From positions 50,818,394 through 50,882,393 of the forward strand of contig JAYGXS010000005.1 in assembly GCA_036362985.1 (NCBI GenBank): DNA of 64,000 nt, read 5' to 3'. The DNA comes from Ligula intestinalis (taxonomy: Eukaryota; Platyhelminthes; Cestoda; Diphyllobothriidea; Diphyllobothriidae). Positions 63,101 through 63,537 of this stretch are shown piece by piece; position 1 is the stretch's first letter, and the number at the start of each line of letters is the position of its first letter. Under the pieces are notes generated by a model, which did no database searches, was not told the DNA's origin, and was given only the letters and a program-made list of their open reading frames with translations. The translations under genes and the position numbers were made by a program.

Positions 63101-63537
63101 CCTCTCTCTTTCAACCTTTGTATCTGTACATGATAATGAACATAATGCGGATCTCTGTAATTGTACCCCCTGTGGCTTCCCGCATTGTGAACTATGTTCG
63201 AGGTTCCGGGCAATGCTACCGTGACTCTTCTGCGCAAATGTAAAAAAATGCCTTTGCGTAGTACTTATTACCTTTGCTCTCTTTTCAACAGACGCCGACA
63301 CCGCAACCAGAAGGAGCAGATAAGGAGCAACTCCCCGCTTCCAATGGTTTCTCAGCGGACCACGTCTCTTCAATGTCGACAGGAGAGGCCGATCGCGGTG
63401 AGGAGACCATAAACGGGACGCGAGAGCAGATAGGGGATGAAGATGAGGAGGAGGAGGTGGACGAGAATGTGCGAGTCTACAGTGTACTGGTTCCAAAAAT
63501 TGACAACAGCCTTGGTCTCAGCATTGTGGCAGCTCGG
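31..63537 (+). CDS. AFDN: afadin/canoe orthologue, gene span, partial at both ends (13 exons)
   Basis: Thirteen exons with GT/AG borders join in matching phase at every junction to give 1449 codons. The domain order is the family's own: RA1 end, basic linker, RA2, FHA, Ser/Pro-rich linker, DIL (about six exons) and the start of PDZ. Recognisable afadin blocks include [53 protein letters not shown] and [11 protein letters not shown]. In known animals afadin links nectins and Ras/Rap GTPases to actin at adherens junctions, and I infer the same role here. The upstream part of RA1 and the rest of PDZ plus the C-terminal tail are outside the window. Introns of 81 bp to 21.4 kb are loaded with repeats. 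The exon borders are read by eye from splice consensus, phase and homology; no transcript data were available. Confidence 0.93.
273..699 (+). CDS. AFDN: afadin exon: RA1-RA2 linker with SFTRT block
   Basis: The acceptor is AATCCACAG, with exon start at 273 in phase 0. The donor is AG|GTTTGT at 700, in phase 1. The first 19 codons are charged ([14 protein letters not shown]). The middle is basic and low in conservation. The end carries [21 protein letters not shown], a diagnostic afadin block before RA2, and the exon closes on GGNRG, joining smoothly to GGTVKIF in the next exon. A second usable donor (GTAAGC at 331) and a phase-matched acceptor (TTCAG, ending at 504) lie inside the exon, so 331-504 may be an optional intron. 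The 58 residues it encodes are the least conserved part. Confidence 0.87.
700..1289 (+). other. afadin intron (590 bp)
   Basis: The intron runs from GTTTGT to a TAG acceptor and has no coding signal on either strand. It contains a 70-bp copy (847-916) of the dispersed repeat found twice at 20.9 and 21.3 kb. The rest shows nothing I recognise. Confidence 0.8.
847..916 (+). repeat. copy of the TTCGGAAGCCTATTCGATCG dispersed repeat
   Basis: The segment from TATGAACTTTGTTTAGTTCGG through CACACTCCTGAGCG is nearly identical to 20989-21062 and 21319-21389. The three copies share the same right end, an AT-rich ATATAT stretch. Confidence 0.85.
1290..1573 (+). CDS. AFDN: afadin exon: Ras-association domain 2
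   Basis: The acceptor is ATACTGTAG at 1281-1289, in phase 1: the final G of the previous exon plus GT makes Gly. The donor is GAG|GTAAAA at 1574, in phase 0. The translation [18 protein letters not shown], then [12 protein letters not shown] and SYCLVMRS, is the RA2 domain. It closes with [15 protein letters not shown], the strand that in vertebrate afadin reads as the end of RA2. Coding runs in frame past the donor for 11 codons to a stop at about 1604, so the splice is needed. One of the best conserved exons in the window. Confidence 0.95.
2140..2320 (-). mobile_element. tRNA-derived SINE copy
   Basis: Read on +, it shows TTTCTGGCTTATTAACCATC, then CATCAGCCAGCCACGCCCAACC, then CGAAGCTCGAACCCGCAACC, which is the reverse complement of a box B (GGTTCGAGC). 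At least a dozen copies of this family occur in the window. Box A is degraded here. Confidence 0.8.
3150..3191 (-). ncRNA. hammerhead-ribozyme-like motif, degenerate
   Basis: On the minus strand the order is GTCT, CTGACGA, a stem-loop containing AATCCGC, then GAAACGTT and AGGC. GTCT and AGGC can pair as helix I. CTGANGA and GAAA are the hammerhead core boxes. The helix II closing pair is A/C instead of G-C and the cleavage triplet is GTT. The same 85-bp neighbourhood recurs at 32.8, 32.9, 62.2 and 62.45 kb. Confidence 0.5.
4622..7665 (-). pseudogene. CR1-like LINE ORF2: AP endonuclease and reverse transcriptase, broken
   Basis: The endonuclease domain has [26 protein letters not shown] and [14 protein letters not shown], the AP-endonuclease active-site blocks. 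A frameshift near 6920 leads into [19 protein letters not shown]. The linker runs 6543-6240. RT follows with [49 protein letters not shown] and [15 protein letters not shown]. In-frame stops sit at 6020 (TAG) and 5678 (TAA). Between the LIYVND end of the PQG block (about 5500) and [12 protein letters not shown] (about 5430) only about 25 codons remain, and the FADD catalytic box is missing. The C-terminal domain (4622-5392) is open. Confidence 0.9.
7652..8797 (-). CDS. CR1-like LINE ORF1 protein (381 codons open)
   Basis: This is the first ORF of the LINE. Residues about 70-105 ([18 protein letters not shown], then [14 protein letters not shown]) look like a short coiled coil. The middle is Lys/Pro/Thr-rich. 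Residues about 270-365 ([11 protein letters not shown], then [20 protein letters not shown]) resemble the RNA-binding C-terminal part of CR1-type ORF1 proteins, which coat the element RNA. No zinc knuckle is seen. The stop overlaps the start of the endonuclease ORF by 14 bp. The first ~28 codons are read out of the antisense of a tRNA-like sequence, so the true start may be a later methionine or the 5' end may be a junction. Confidence 0.75.
   Translation of the reverse strand: MNPKPVARGHRSLPLDRGRTVSTDLIQDISPNRNFEGKNRMVGATKSRPAKRPRSPRSSIDTKYEDRDGISDMELSKAFSVMQKDMVCLKTELAALKSLLHILTHGSMSETTEGPEKAKTKKKEEVSILNKQTTAEPVVELDLVEEWEIHENVADSGVEPCTLGQQADGVTARLADYDEGTEHSACSKGVVLNTVPKTKQIPVRTSLVASPKKPKTPPTTTLKGGLGTKEELSGPPNYQMPELRDLTAQVEDTHTSVGSTNKPHSLLFNRSQCIVIQGMPESSSVTQKNRIDHDMDLFRGYIKLLLHENEEMVVPVLKAFRMGLKKGPYTDLGQTRPIKFILKHEEQGKLLLNRKSQLRNKYPTVFFSGSTRRPRKRSGGH
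8738..8815 (+). other. tRNA-like sequence (pol III boxes A and B), probably a SINE head or pseudo-tRNA
   Basis: GGTCTAATGGTAACGACC gives a D arm with GGTC/GACC pairing. CCCG/CGGG forms an anticodon-like stem with a 7-base loop. GGGTTCAAATCCCAC is a good box B/T arm. The outer 7-bp acceptor stem does not pair and the loop lacks the conserved T before the anticodon, so it is not a working tRNA gene. Confidence 0.65.
9494..9769 (+). CDS. AFDN: afadin exon: RA2-FHA linker
   Basis: A long pyrimidine tract ending TTTCCACAG precedes 9494. The donor CCG|GTAAGT at 9770 is near-consensus. The exon is exactly 92 codons, phase 0 to phase 0. It begins [12 protein letters not shown], which continues the RA2 end strand, and contains [12 protein letters not shown], corresponding to the PYLVELSPG stretch before FHA in vertebrate afadin. 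It finishes YPLYVDQGP, leading into the first FHA strand. The middle (Pro/Arg/Ser rich) is poorly conserved. A second donor-like G|GTAAGG sits at about 9684, but using it would put the next exon out of phase. Confidence 0.82.
11700..11885 (-). mobile_element. tRNA-derived SINE copy
   Basis: CATTTCTGGCCTGC, CAGCCAGTCATACCCAACCC and AAGGTTTGAACTCGCGAC (box B complement), then TCTAACCATTGAGTCACAGG (box A complement) follow in the family order. It sits back to back with a plus-oriented partial copy. Confidence 0.82.
11905..12085 (+). mobile_element. SINE tail, partial copy
   Basis: GGGATATGATTGGCTGACG, then GATGGCCAGTCAAG and TTGTCGTTGCCGGCAATACT match the downstream body of the SINE family. It continues through GCAGAGCGGGGCGAGTGAG to AACGTTCATCAACGAATG, the common far end of the family. 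Confidence 0.7.
12901..12911. repeat. poly-G tract
   Basis: Eleven G in a row. Similar homopolymers occur at 33.9, 48.7 and 59.8 kb and may be assembly-sensitive. Confidence 0.9.
13790..14570 (-). mobile_element. non-LTR retrotransposon fragment (Jockey-like C-terminal region)
   Basis: On the minus strand the frame reads [19 protein letters not shown], then [16 protein letters not shown], then [39 protein letters not shown] and [19 protein letters not shown] with [14 protein letters not shown]. This is the region after the reverse transcriptase in many animal Jockey/RTE-like LINE proteins: a conserved LAQLRSGYC helix and a zinc-finger-like HLF.C motif. Upstream RT is absent. The main open frame is 13826-14428. 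Confidence 0.85.
14725..14910 (+). repeat. dispersed repeat (TGTTATAACCGAGTGTGTTC family), tandem pair
   Basis: GAGTGTGTTCCTGTGTCA...ACCGGTTAT occurs twice here about 69 bp apart (14738 and 14807), and again at 55218-55350 together with the downstream AGAAGGCAGAA...GATAGTACTTTACTGT block. It may be part of a terminal repeat of an LTR element, but neither end could be fixed. Confidence 0.7.
14955..15050 (-). mobile_element. SINE fragment
   Basis: CTAACCATTGAGCCACGAGC (box A complement) and CTCGTTGATGAACTTTCACC belong to opposite ends of the family; the middle has been deleted. Confidence 0.6.
15688..15741. repeat. (CA)n microsatellite
   Basis: About 54 bp of CA repeats with a few CTC and AAA interruptions. 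Confidence 0.95.
17636..17770 (-). mobile_element. SINE copy, degraded
   Basis: ATCGGCTTATTAGCGGTCATC, CAGCTATCCATATCCAAACTC and ACCGAGGGCCCGTGG follow the reverse family order. Confidence 0.65.
17920..18180 (-). mobile_element. SINE copy
   Basis: GACTGGAATCGCCATTTCTGG, CCCGAGGCTCGAACCCAAGAC (box B complement) and CACACGAGCTCGTTGCCTTG show tail-to-head order on the minus strand. The distal GTGCTCACTGATCGCTGTCAG segment is also present. Confidence 0.78.
18585..19034 (-). pseudogene. Penelope-like element ORF, N-terminal fragment
   Basis: The 149-codon minus-strand frame contains [36 protein letters not shown] and [21 protein letters not shown] with the following YNGKAHALL. The PADKG...VV..D..+Y block is the hallmark N-terminal region of Penelope-like reverse transcriptases. 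RT palm and GIY-YIG domains are not attached. This is a truncated relic. Confidence 0.85.
19330..20260 (-). mobile_element. non-LTR retrotransposon fragment: RT catalytic region and 3' end
   Basis: On the minus strand about 20030-20240 reads [16 protein letters not shown], then [18 protein letters not shown], then [14 protein letters not shown], the PQGS and catalytic FADD (20138-20149) blocks of a LINE RT. Further on, 19468-19713 reads [19 protein letters not shown] and [20 protein letters not shown], the C-terminal end. Frameshifts separate the pieces. The 3' untranslated stretch (19330-19480) is related to 41.87-42.01 kb. Confidence 0.8.
20927..21062 (+). repeat. direct repeat copy, left of palindrome
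   Basis: It runs from ATTATGACTTGGCCGGAATC through TTCGGAAGCCTATTCGATCG to an ATATAT end and is nearly identical to 21257-21389. Confidence 0.92.
21064..21254. repeat. 190-bp near-perfect palindrome made of two inverted SINE-tail-like segments
   Basis: The left arm starts CAGTAAGGGGGTTATGACAG and the right arm ends with its complement (CTGTCATACTCCCTTACTG). The centre is CACCAGCTGGTG near 21159. Each arm contains GGCTTATTAGCC and ATCAGCC of the SINE tail. Confidence 0.92.
21257..21389 (+). repeat. direct repeat copy, right of palindrome
   Basis: Same sequence as 20927-21062 with few substitutions; the two copies bracket the palindrome with 1-2 bp spacing. Confidence 0.92.
23352..23490 (-). 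mobile_element. SINE copy
   Basis: ATTTCTGGCTAATTAGCC, ATCAGCTAGTCATACCCGATC and a degraded box B complement (GGCTATAACCGGCAAC) occur in family order. Confidence 0.72.
24755..25220 (+). repeat. dispersed repeat family (also at 42.4 kb; partial at 1.93 kb)
   Basis: TATAAGGGAGGGTAGA is shared with 1946 onward. GAGTTAGCCTTCGGCCACGG, then GCGACTGCCTCTGCCGTTGC, matches 42560-42665 with about 75-80% identity by eye. No coding potential beyond short ORFs. Confidence 0.7.
27150..27377 (+). pseudogene. Penelope-like element 3' end: GIY-YIG nuclease C-terminus
   Basis: The frame reads [20 protein letters not shown], then [20 protein letters not shown] and [10 protein letters not shown] before a stop. 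The H-LL-D-S-G-H, Y-L-E-A-x-Y-I and L.LPW residues match the C-terminal half of the PLE endonuclease. The GIY-YIG motif itself is truncated away. Confidence 0.82.
27803..28108 (-). pseudogene. Penelope-like element 3' end: GIY-YIG nuclease, opposite orientation
   Basis: On the minus strand the frame reads [19 protein letters not shown], then [39 protein letters not shown] and [11 protein letters not shown]. The KYIGRT(x)RQLAAR core is the GIY-YIG catalytic motif with its conserved Arg. A stop lies just upstream of the Cys pair, so only the nuclease part is left. It faces the copy at 27150-27377 tail to tail. Confidence 0.86.
28767..28806 (-). ncRNA. hammerhead-like motif, core-mutated
   Basis: Minus strand: GCT, CTGACAA, a GAAAGC/GCTTTT hairpin, GAAACGTT, AGC. 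The invariant G of CTGANGA is A here, so self-cleavage is unlikely. Confidence 0.4.
29258..29297 (+). ncRNA. hammerhead-like motif
   Basis: GCT, CTGACGA, GAAAGC-loop-GCTTTT, GAAACGTC, AGC. The core boxes CTGANGA and GAAA and a GTC cleavage triplet are all present. GCT/AGC can start helix I, extended by ACC (29253) with GGT (29311). A bulged T follows CTGACGA, so helix II is not ideal. Confidence 0.5.
30397..30560 (+). mobile_element. SINE tail unit
   Basis: CTGGGTATGACTGGCGGACG, GGCTAATAAGCCACGGATGG, then CCATTCCAGTCTCCC and TGTTCACCAATGAGTG are the family's plus-strand body and far end. Confidence 0.78.
30545..30730 (+). mobile_element. SINE unit
   Basis: ACAACGAGCTCGTG (head), GGTATAGCTGGCTGATGACGG, then ATAATAAGCCAGAAAGGGCC and GCCGCTAATACTATCTGTC are in family order. 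Confidence 0.78.
30868..31100 (+). mobile_element. SINE unit with tRNA-like head
   Basis: AAAATGGTTAGAGCG (box A) and TTATTCGAGCCTCG (box B) are followed by GGGGTTGGGTATGGC, AATGAGCC and GCTGACAATAAATATCTGCC. The distal GTTAGCGACCGGTGAACGG is present. It ends about 100 bp before the FHA exon acceptor. Confidence 0.82.
31198..31899 (+). CDS. AFDN: afadin exon: FHA domain plus Pro/Ser-rich extension
   Basis: The acceptor TTTGTCCCTAAG ends at 31197, phase 0. The translation opens [17 protein letters not shown], then [21 protein letters not shown] and [19 protein letters not shown], which map onto successive beta strands of the FHA fold of afadin. The FHA core ends near 31587. The open frame continues with a Pro/Ser/Gln-rich tail to a GTGAGT donor at 31900. 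Two alternative phase-0 donors exist, GTAAGA at 31654 and a weaker GTGTGG at 31582, so the length of the tail is uncertain while the frame is not. The exon is distinctly GC-rich compared with the intron around it. Confidence 0.88.
32833..32873 (-). ncRNA. hammerhead-like motif, degenerate (left arm of inverted pair)
   Basis: Minus strand: GCCT, CTGATCA, stem with CGGATCTC, GAAACGTG, AGGC. GCCT/AGGC is a perfect 4-bp helix I, a compensatory change relative to GTCT/AGGC at 3.15 and 62.44 kb. The core G and the NUH triplet are lost. Confidence 0.4.
32934..32975 (+). ncRNA. hammerhead-like motif, degenerate (right arm of inverted pair)
   Basis: CTGATGA is intact (32936-32942). The helix II region is AATCCGCGACGGATCTC, and GAAA has become AAAA before CGTC. 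It is followed by the family's CCCAGCAATCGAGT tail. Confidence 0.4.
35498..35846 (+). CDS. AFDN: afadin exon: Ser/Thr-rich linker between FHA and DIL
   Basis: The acceptor has a strong pyrimidine tract ending CTCTAACAG at 35497. The donor TCAG|GTATGC at 35847 leaves phase 1, as the next exon requires. The 116 codons begin [17 protein letters not shown], comparable to the DPSQD segment that follows FHA in vertebrate afadin, and continue with a low-complexity Ser/Thr/Pro stretch and [18 protein letters not shown]. Apart from the start there is little conserved sequence. Support rests on the open frame, phases on both sides and splice signals. Confidence 0.78.
36540..36800 (+). repeat. dispersed repeat family R2, copy 1
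   Basis: GCTAAAAGCCGTGGCTTAGA, GGGCCAGGCTGCAATGGCTCC and TTAATGTGACCTTTATGG are shared with 48250-48660 and 54640-55080. No coding sequence. Confidence 0.8.
36984..37133 (+). ncRNA. U1 spliceosomal snRNA (gene or recent copy)
   Basis: The sequence starts exactly with ATACTTACCTGG, the 5'-splice-site-pairing end of U1. Stem-loop I forms by TCAGG/CCTGA with GGG/CCC. Stem-loop II is CGCC-ATTGCACTCC-GGCG, carrying the U1A-binding ATTGCACTCC loop unchanged. Stem-loop III pairs CGGACTC with GGGTTCG. A Sm site, ATAGTTTTTG, follows. Stem-loop IV is CAGAC-TGTGT-GTCTG. The total is about 150 nt, slightly shorter than the vertebrate 164. The loop I sequence GATTAGCAAG departs from the usual GATCANGAAG bound by U1-70K, so it could be a variant or a decaying copy. 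It lies on the same strand as the host gene. The upstream region shows no element I can call a promoter with confidence. Confidence 0.88.
37200..39480 (+). repeat. degenerate tandem array, about three units of 0.5-0.9 kb
   Basis: Landmarks recur in the same order. GACCGG(C/T)GATTTTCTTGTC followed by TTTGCATTTTATGCTGA is at 37462, 38000 and about 38685. TATGGAAGGTTA(C/T)CTTCGG and TTGCATAACTCGTG are at 37730, 38218 and 39136. AGTTTTAAAGTTTG(C)AAAACCGCCTGA is at 37870, 38372 and 39250. A 10-N gap interrupts the first unit. Confidence 0.82.
37483..37492. other. assembly gap (10 N)
   Basis: Ten N bases within a repeated unit; the true length is unknown. Confidence 0.99.
39775..39875 (+). mobile_element. 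SINE fragment
   Basis: GCGGCTGGTTGATGACGGC, GTTATTCCAGCCTTTAGTC and CTTTGTCTGCATAG match the SINE body with many substitutions. Confidence 0.55.
41354..41742 (+). CDS. AFDN: afadin exon: start of DIL (dilute) domain
   Basis: The acceptor GCGTCGACAG ends at 41353, in phase 1. The donor AAG|GTAATC at 41743 is phase 0. The N-terminal half is Pro/Ser/Ala-rich. It is followed by [16 protein letters not shown] and by [16 protein letters not shown], which correspond to the SFLSAII and LSPTYVLYMACRYV blocks opening the DIL region of afadin. DIL domains are all-helical and are shared with class V myosins. Confidence 0.92.
41790..42020 (-). repeat. LINE 3'-end-like repeat
   Basis: AATGGCTCCATTC...GGAGAG, AAAAGGTCATG and GATCGGCTTTCAACTTCTC parallel 19335-19475 at the 3' end of the LINE fragment there. 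Orientation is taken from that copy. Confidence 0.6.
42380..42675 (+). repeat. dispersed repeat family copy (pairs with 24.8-25.2 kb)
   Basis: GCTGAGTTCACCTTCGGCCAA, then GCCGTATGGCGACTGCTTCT aligns with 25070-25180. Confidence 0.7.
46350..46860 (-). mobile_element. SINE cluster (tail, body and a second partial copy)
   Basis: CGTTGATGAACGTTCACCGATC, then CTATTTCTGGCTTATTAGTC, ATCAGCCTGTCATACCCAATC and AATCCGAGGTTCAAC read in minus orientation. A plus-oriented distal piece (ACGGTTGCTGGCGGGGCTCG, then GTTAGCGACCGGTGAGTG) follows at 46750-46820. Confidence 0.75.
47570..47735 (-). mobile_element. SINE copy with well-preserved tRNA-like head
   Basis: On the minus strand GAGCCCGTGGTACGGTGGTTA (box A) and CGGCCGCGGGTTCCAGCC (box B) are about 45 bp apart. 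They are followed by GAGTTGGGTATGACTGACTG, then GCCTAATAAGCCAGAAATGG. Best copy for defining the family. It ends about 85 bp before exon 8. Confidence 0.85.
47821..48102 (+). CDS. AFDN: afadin exon: DIL domain, helical segment 2
   Basis: The acceptor is TTTACTGTCCTGAACTCAG ending at 47820. The donor CAG|GTAGCC is at 48103. The exon is 94 codons in phase 0 on both sides. It is strongly charged and helical ([13 protein letters not shown], then an acidic EEEKEAAE stretch) and contains [18 protein letters not shown], matching the WMANASELLNFIKQD core of the vertebrate DIL domain. The Gln/Glu-rich stretch may form a short coiled coil not seen in vertebrate afadin. Confidence 0.93.
48250..48660 (+). 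repeat. dispersed repeat family R2, copy 2
   Basis: GGCCTGTTGCTGACGGTGG, GTGGCTTGGAGGGTTGCCAAC, then GGATAAC, GTGCCCTCCC and TCTTGTC continue in step with 54655-55030 for about 400 bp. Confidence 0.85.
49298..49343. repeat. (ACAG)n/(ATAG)n microsatellite
   Basis: CAGACAGACAGACAGG continues into GATAGATAGATAGATAAA. Confidence 0.95.
49969..50250 (+). CDS. AFDN: afadin exon: DIL domain, helical segment 3
   Basis: The acceptor TTTTTTGTCCCATTTAG ends at 49968 and the donor ACT|GTAAGT is at 50251. The exon is 94 codons, phase 0 on both sides. The first half is acidic ([18 protein letters not shown]). The second half, [16 protein letters not shown], matches the DVLAHLVQMAFKYLVHC helix of afadin. 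The internal CAG|GTAATT at 50096 resembles a donor, but coding clearly continues through it. Confidence 0.92.
53870..54330 (-). pseudogene. Penelope-like element 3' end, left arm of an inverted pair
   Basis: On the minus strand, [20 protein letters not shown] with a stop at 54236 is the PLE nuclease C-terminus. It is nearly the same peptide as [20 protein letters not shown] at 61.8 kb. About 330 bp downstream on the same strand (53870-53911) a very degraded copy of the hammerhead-like motif is visible (AGCCTGATGTCTCCG...CATCAAAGA on +). Confidence 0.75.
54331..54511 (+). pseudogene. Penelope-like element 3' end, right arm of an inverted pair
   Basis: The plus-strand frame reads [20 protein letters not shown], then [16 protein letters not shown], corresponding to [20 protein letters not shown] at 61.75 kb. 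It is joined head to head with the minus-strand copy. Confidence 0.78.
54640..55080 (+). repeat. dispersed repeat family R2, copy 3
   Basis: GGCGGTGACCTGTTGATGG, GCCGTGGCTTGAAGGGTTGCC, GGGATAACATGG and CGCCTGTGCCCTCCCC align with copy 2. Confidence 0.87.
55218..55860 (+). repeat. repeat of the TGTTATAACCGAGTGTGTTC family, possibly an LTR remnant
   Basis: 55223-55320 matches 14807-14900. Downstream there is CTATATAAG (55750) and AATAAA (55828), an arrangement expected in an LTR, but I see no clear terminal CA, target duplication or internal coding region. Confidence 0.4.
55966..56274 (+). CDS. AFDN: afadin exon: DIL domain core
   Basis: The acceptor TTGCCTTGAATGCCCAG ends at 55965 and the donor CAG|GTAGGC is at 56275, giving 103 codons in phase 0. 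It reads [17 protein letters not shown], then [18 protein letters not shown], and finally [20 protein letters not shown]. This is the most conserved stretch of the DIL domain, including the WAEKQGLELAADCHLSRI counterpart. Identification is unambiguous. Confidence 0.96.
56275..56691 (+). other. two short afadin introns (93 and 81 bp)
   Basis: 56275-56367 has a TCTCTCTCTCTC tract before AATTTAG. 56611-56691 has GTGAGT and a CCTGCTTTTTTCG tract. They contrast with the kilobase introns elsewhere. The interval also contains exon 11. Confidence 0.85.
56368..56610 (+). CDS. AFDN: afadin exon: end of DIL domain
   Basis: It follows the previous exon after only 93 bp. The acceptor is TCTCTCTCTCAATTTAG and the donor CAA|GTGAGT is at 56611, giving 81 codons in phase 0. 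The sequence [19 protein letters not shown] and [17 protein letters not shown] corresponds to the last DIL helices (CFKLNSLQLQALLQNY in vertebrates). The frame stays open beyond the donor to 56682, but the next exon continues the homology better. Confidence 0.93.
56692..57147 (+). CDS. AFDN: afadin exon: DIL-PDZ linker with [11 protein letters not shown] block
   Basis: An 81-bp intron precedes it. The acceptor GTGATGCGTACAG ends at 56691 and the donor CCG|GTAAGC is at 57148; 152 codons, phase 0. The block [19 protein letters not shown] matches the conserved LPFLLPEDGYSCDV motif. [14 protein letters not shown] and MSWAVYLMP match the FCRLIPHTRSPGTWTIYF strand before PDZ. Acidic inserts ([17 protein letters not shown]) are specific to this species or group. 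Confidence 0.95.
57928..57967 (-). ncRNA. hammerhead-like motif, core-mutated
   Basis: Minus strand: GCT, CTGACAA, GAAAGC-loop-GCTTTT, GAAACGTC, AGC. The invariant G after CTGAN is A. Confidence 0.42.
57961..58790 (-). pseudogene. Penelope-like RT (YVDD) and GIY-YIG endonuclease, partial ORF
   Basis: From about 58790 the minus-strand frame is open: [19 protein letters not shown] holds the RT catalytic YVDD (58726-58737). Then come [34 protein letters not shown] and SNHP (thumb), [20 protein letters not shown], and [20 protein letters not shown] with [16 protein letters not shown] (GIY-YIG). After HKFAFD the frame jumps to [10 protein letters not shown], so the rest of the nuclease (present on the + arm) is deleted. 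The RT fingers and N-terminus are missing. PLEs reverse-transcribe their RNA and open target DNA with the GIY-YIG nuclease. This copy cannot encode a full protein. Confidence 0.92.
58760..59133 (+). pseudogene. Penelope-like endonuclease C-terminus (plus-strand arm)
   Basis: The frame [20 protein letters not shown], then [20 protein letters not shown], continues to [11 protein letters not shown] and a stop. The LLESWFS...LNR..DLHPAY..LR pattern is the usual end of PLE GIY-YIG proteins. It matches the piece missing from the minus-strand arm. Confidence 0.85.
59127..59166 (+). ncRNA. hammerhead-like motif, core-mutated
   Basis: GCT, CTGACAA, GAAAGC-loop-GCTTTT, GAAACGTC, AGC; the same G-to-A change as in the left arm. 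The motif starts within the last codons of the ORF. Confidence 0.42.
60180..60370 (+). repeat. diverged direct repeat, copy A
   Basis: GGTATTACAGACCGTCTCTG, GATGGGCCCTATAAGCAAC and GAGTTAGCTAACGCA pair with 61050-61190. Confidence 0.75.
61000..61195 (+). repeat. diverged direct repeat, copy B
   Basis: GGTATTACGGGTGGTTTCGG, GATGGGCCATATGAGTAAC and GTGAGTTAGCTAACGCA follow in the same order as copy A. Confidence 0.75.
61475..61859 (+). pseudogene. Penelope-like element 3' end: connector and GIY-YIG nuclease, frameshifted
   Basis: The first frame reads [20 protein letters not shown] then [11 protein letters not shown], corresponding to [20 protein letters not shown] at 58.3 kb. A frameshift near 61625 leads to [20 protein letters not shown] with [17 protein letters not shown], the GIY-YIG core. 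It then reads [20 protein letters not shown] to a stop at 61857-61859. The RT part is absent. Two hammerhead-like motifs follow on the same strand 338 and 583 bp downstream. Confidence 0.88.
62197..62238 (+). ncRNA. hammerhead ribozyme-like motif, best preserved copy
   Basis: Order: GTCT, CTGATGA (62201-62207), helix II GGAATCCG/CGGATATC with a CAG loop and one A/A mismatch and the expected G-C closing pair, then GAAACGTC and GGGC. All core positions (CTGANGA, GAAA) and a GTC cleavage triplet are present. GTCT/GGGC can form helix I with G-T pairs. Helix III would be only ACGT with no loop, so a monomer could not fold it; two copies could pair through the self-complementary ACGT. It lies 338 bp after a PLE stop codon, where such ribozymes are known in Penelope-like elements. 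Confidence 0.62.
62442..62483 (+). ncRNA. hammerhead-like motif, second copy
   Basis: GTCT, CTGATGA, weakened helix II (AATCCGCGACTAAT), GAAACGTC, AGGC; followed by TATTGTCCCAGCGATCGAGT as in the first copy 245 bp upstream. The core is intact but helix II is poorly paired. Confidence 0.5.
63292..63537 (+). CDS. AFDN: afadin exon: acidic linker and first strands of PDZ domain
   Basis: The acceptor TTGCTCTCTTTTCAACAG ends at 63291 and the donor CGG|GTGAGG is at 63538; 82 codons, phase 0. It begins [13 protein letters not shown] and then has a strongly acidic [10 protein letters not shown] run. It ends [19 protein letters not shown] and VAAR, the carboxylate-binding GLSI loop of the afadin PDZ domain (GLSIVAAKG in vertebrates). 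The rest of the PDZ domain must lie beyond the right edge. In characterised afadins this domain binds nectin C-termini. Confidence 0.95.

Larger units (their letters stand above)
57148..63291 (+). other. afadin intron (6.1 kb)
   Basis: It contains the fold-back PLE (57860-59275), a C tract (about 59789-59811), two diverged copies of a repeat (60180-60370, 61000-61195), a PLE 3' end (61475-61859) and two hammerhead-like motifs (62.2 and 62.45 kb). I recognise nothing in 57150-57850, 59280-60170 or 62590-63290. Confidence 0.78.
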
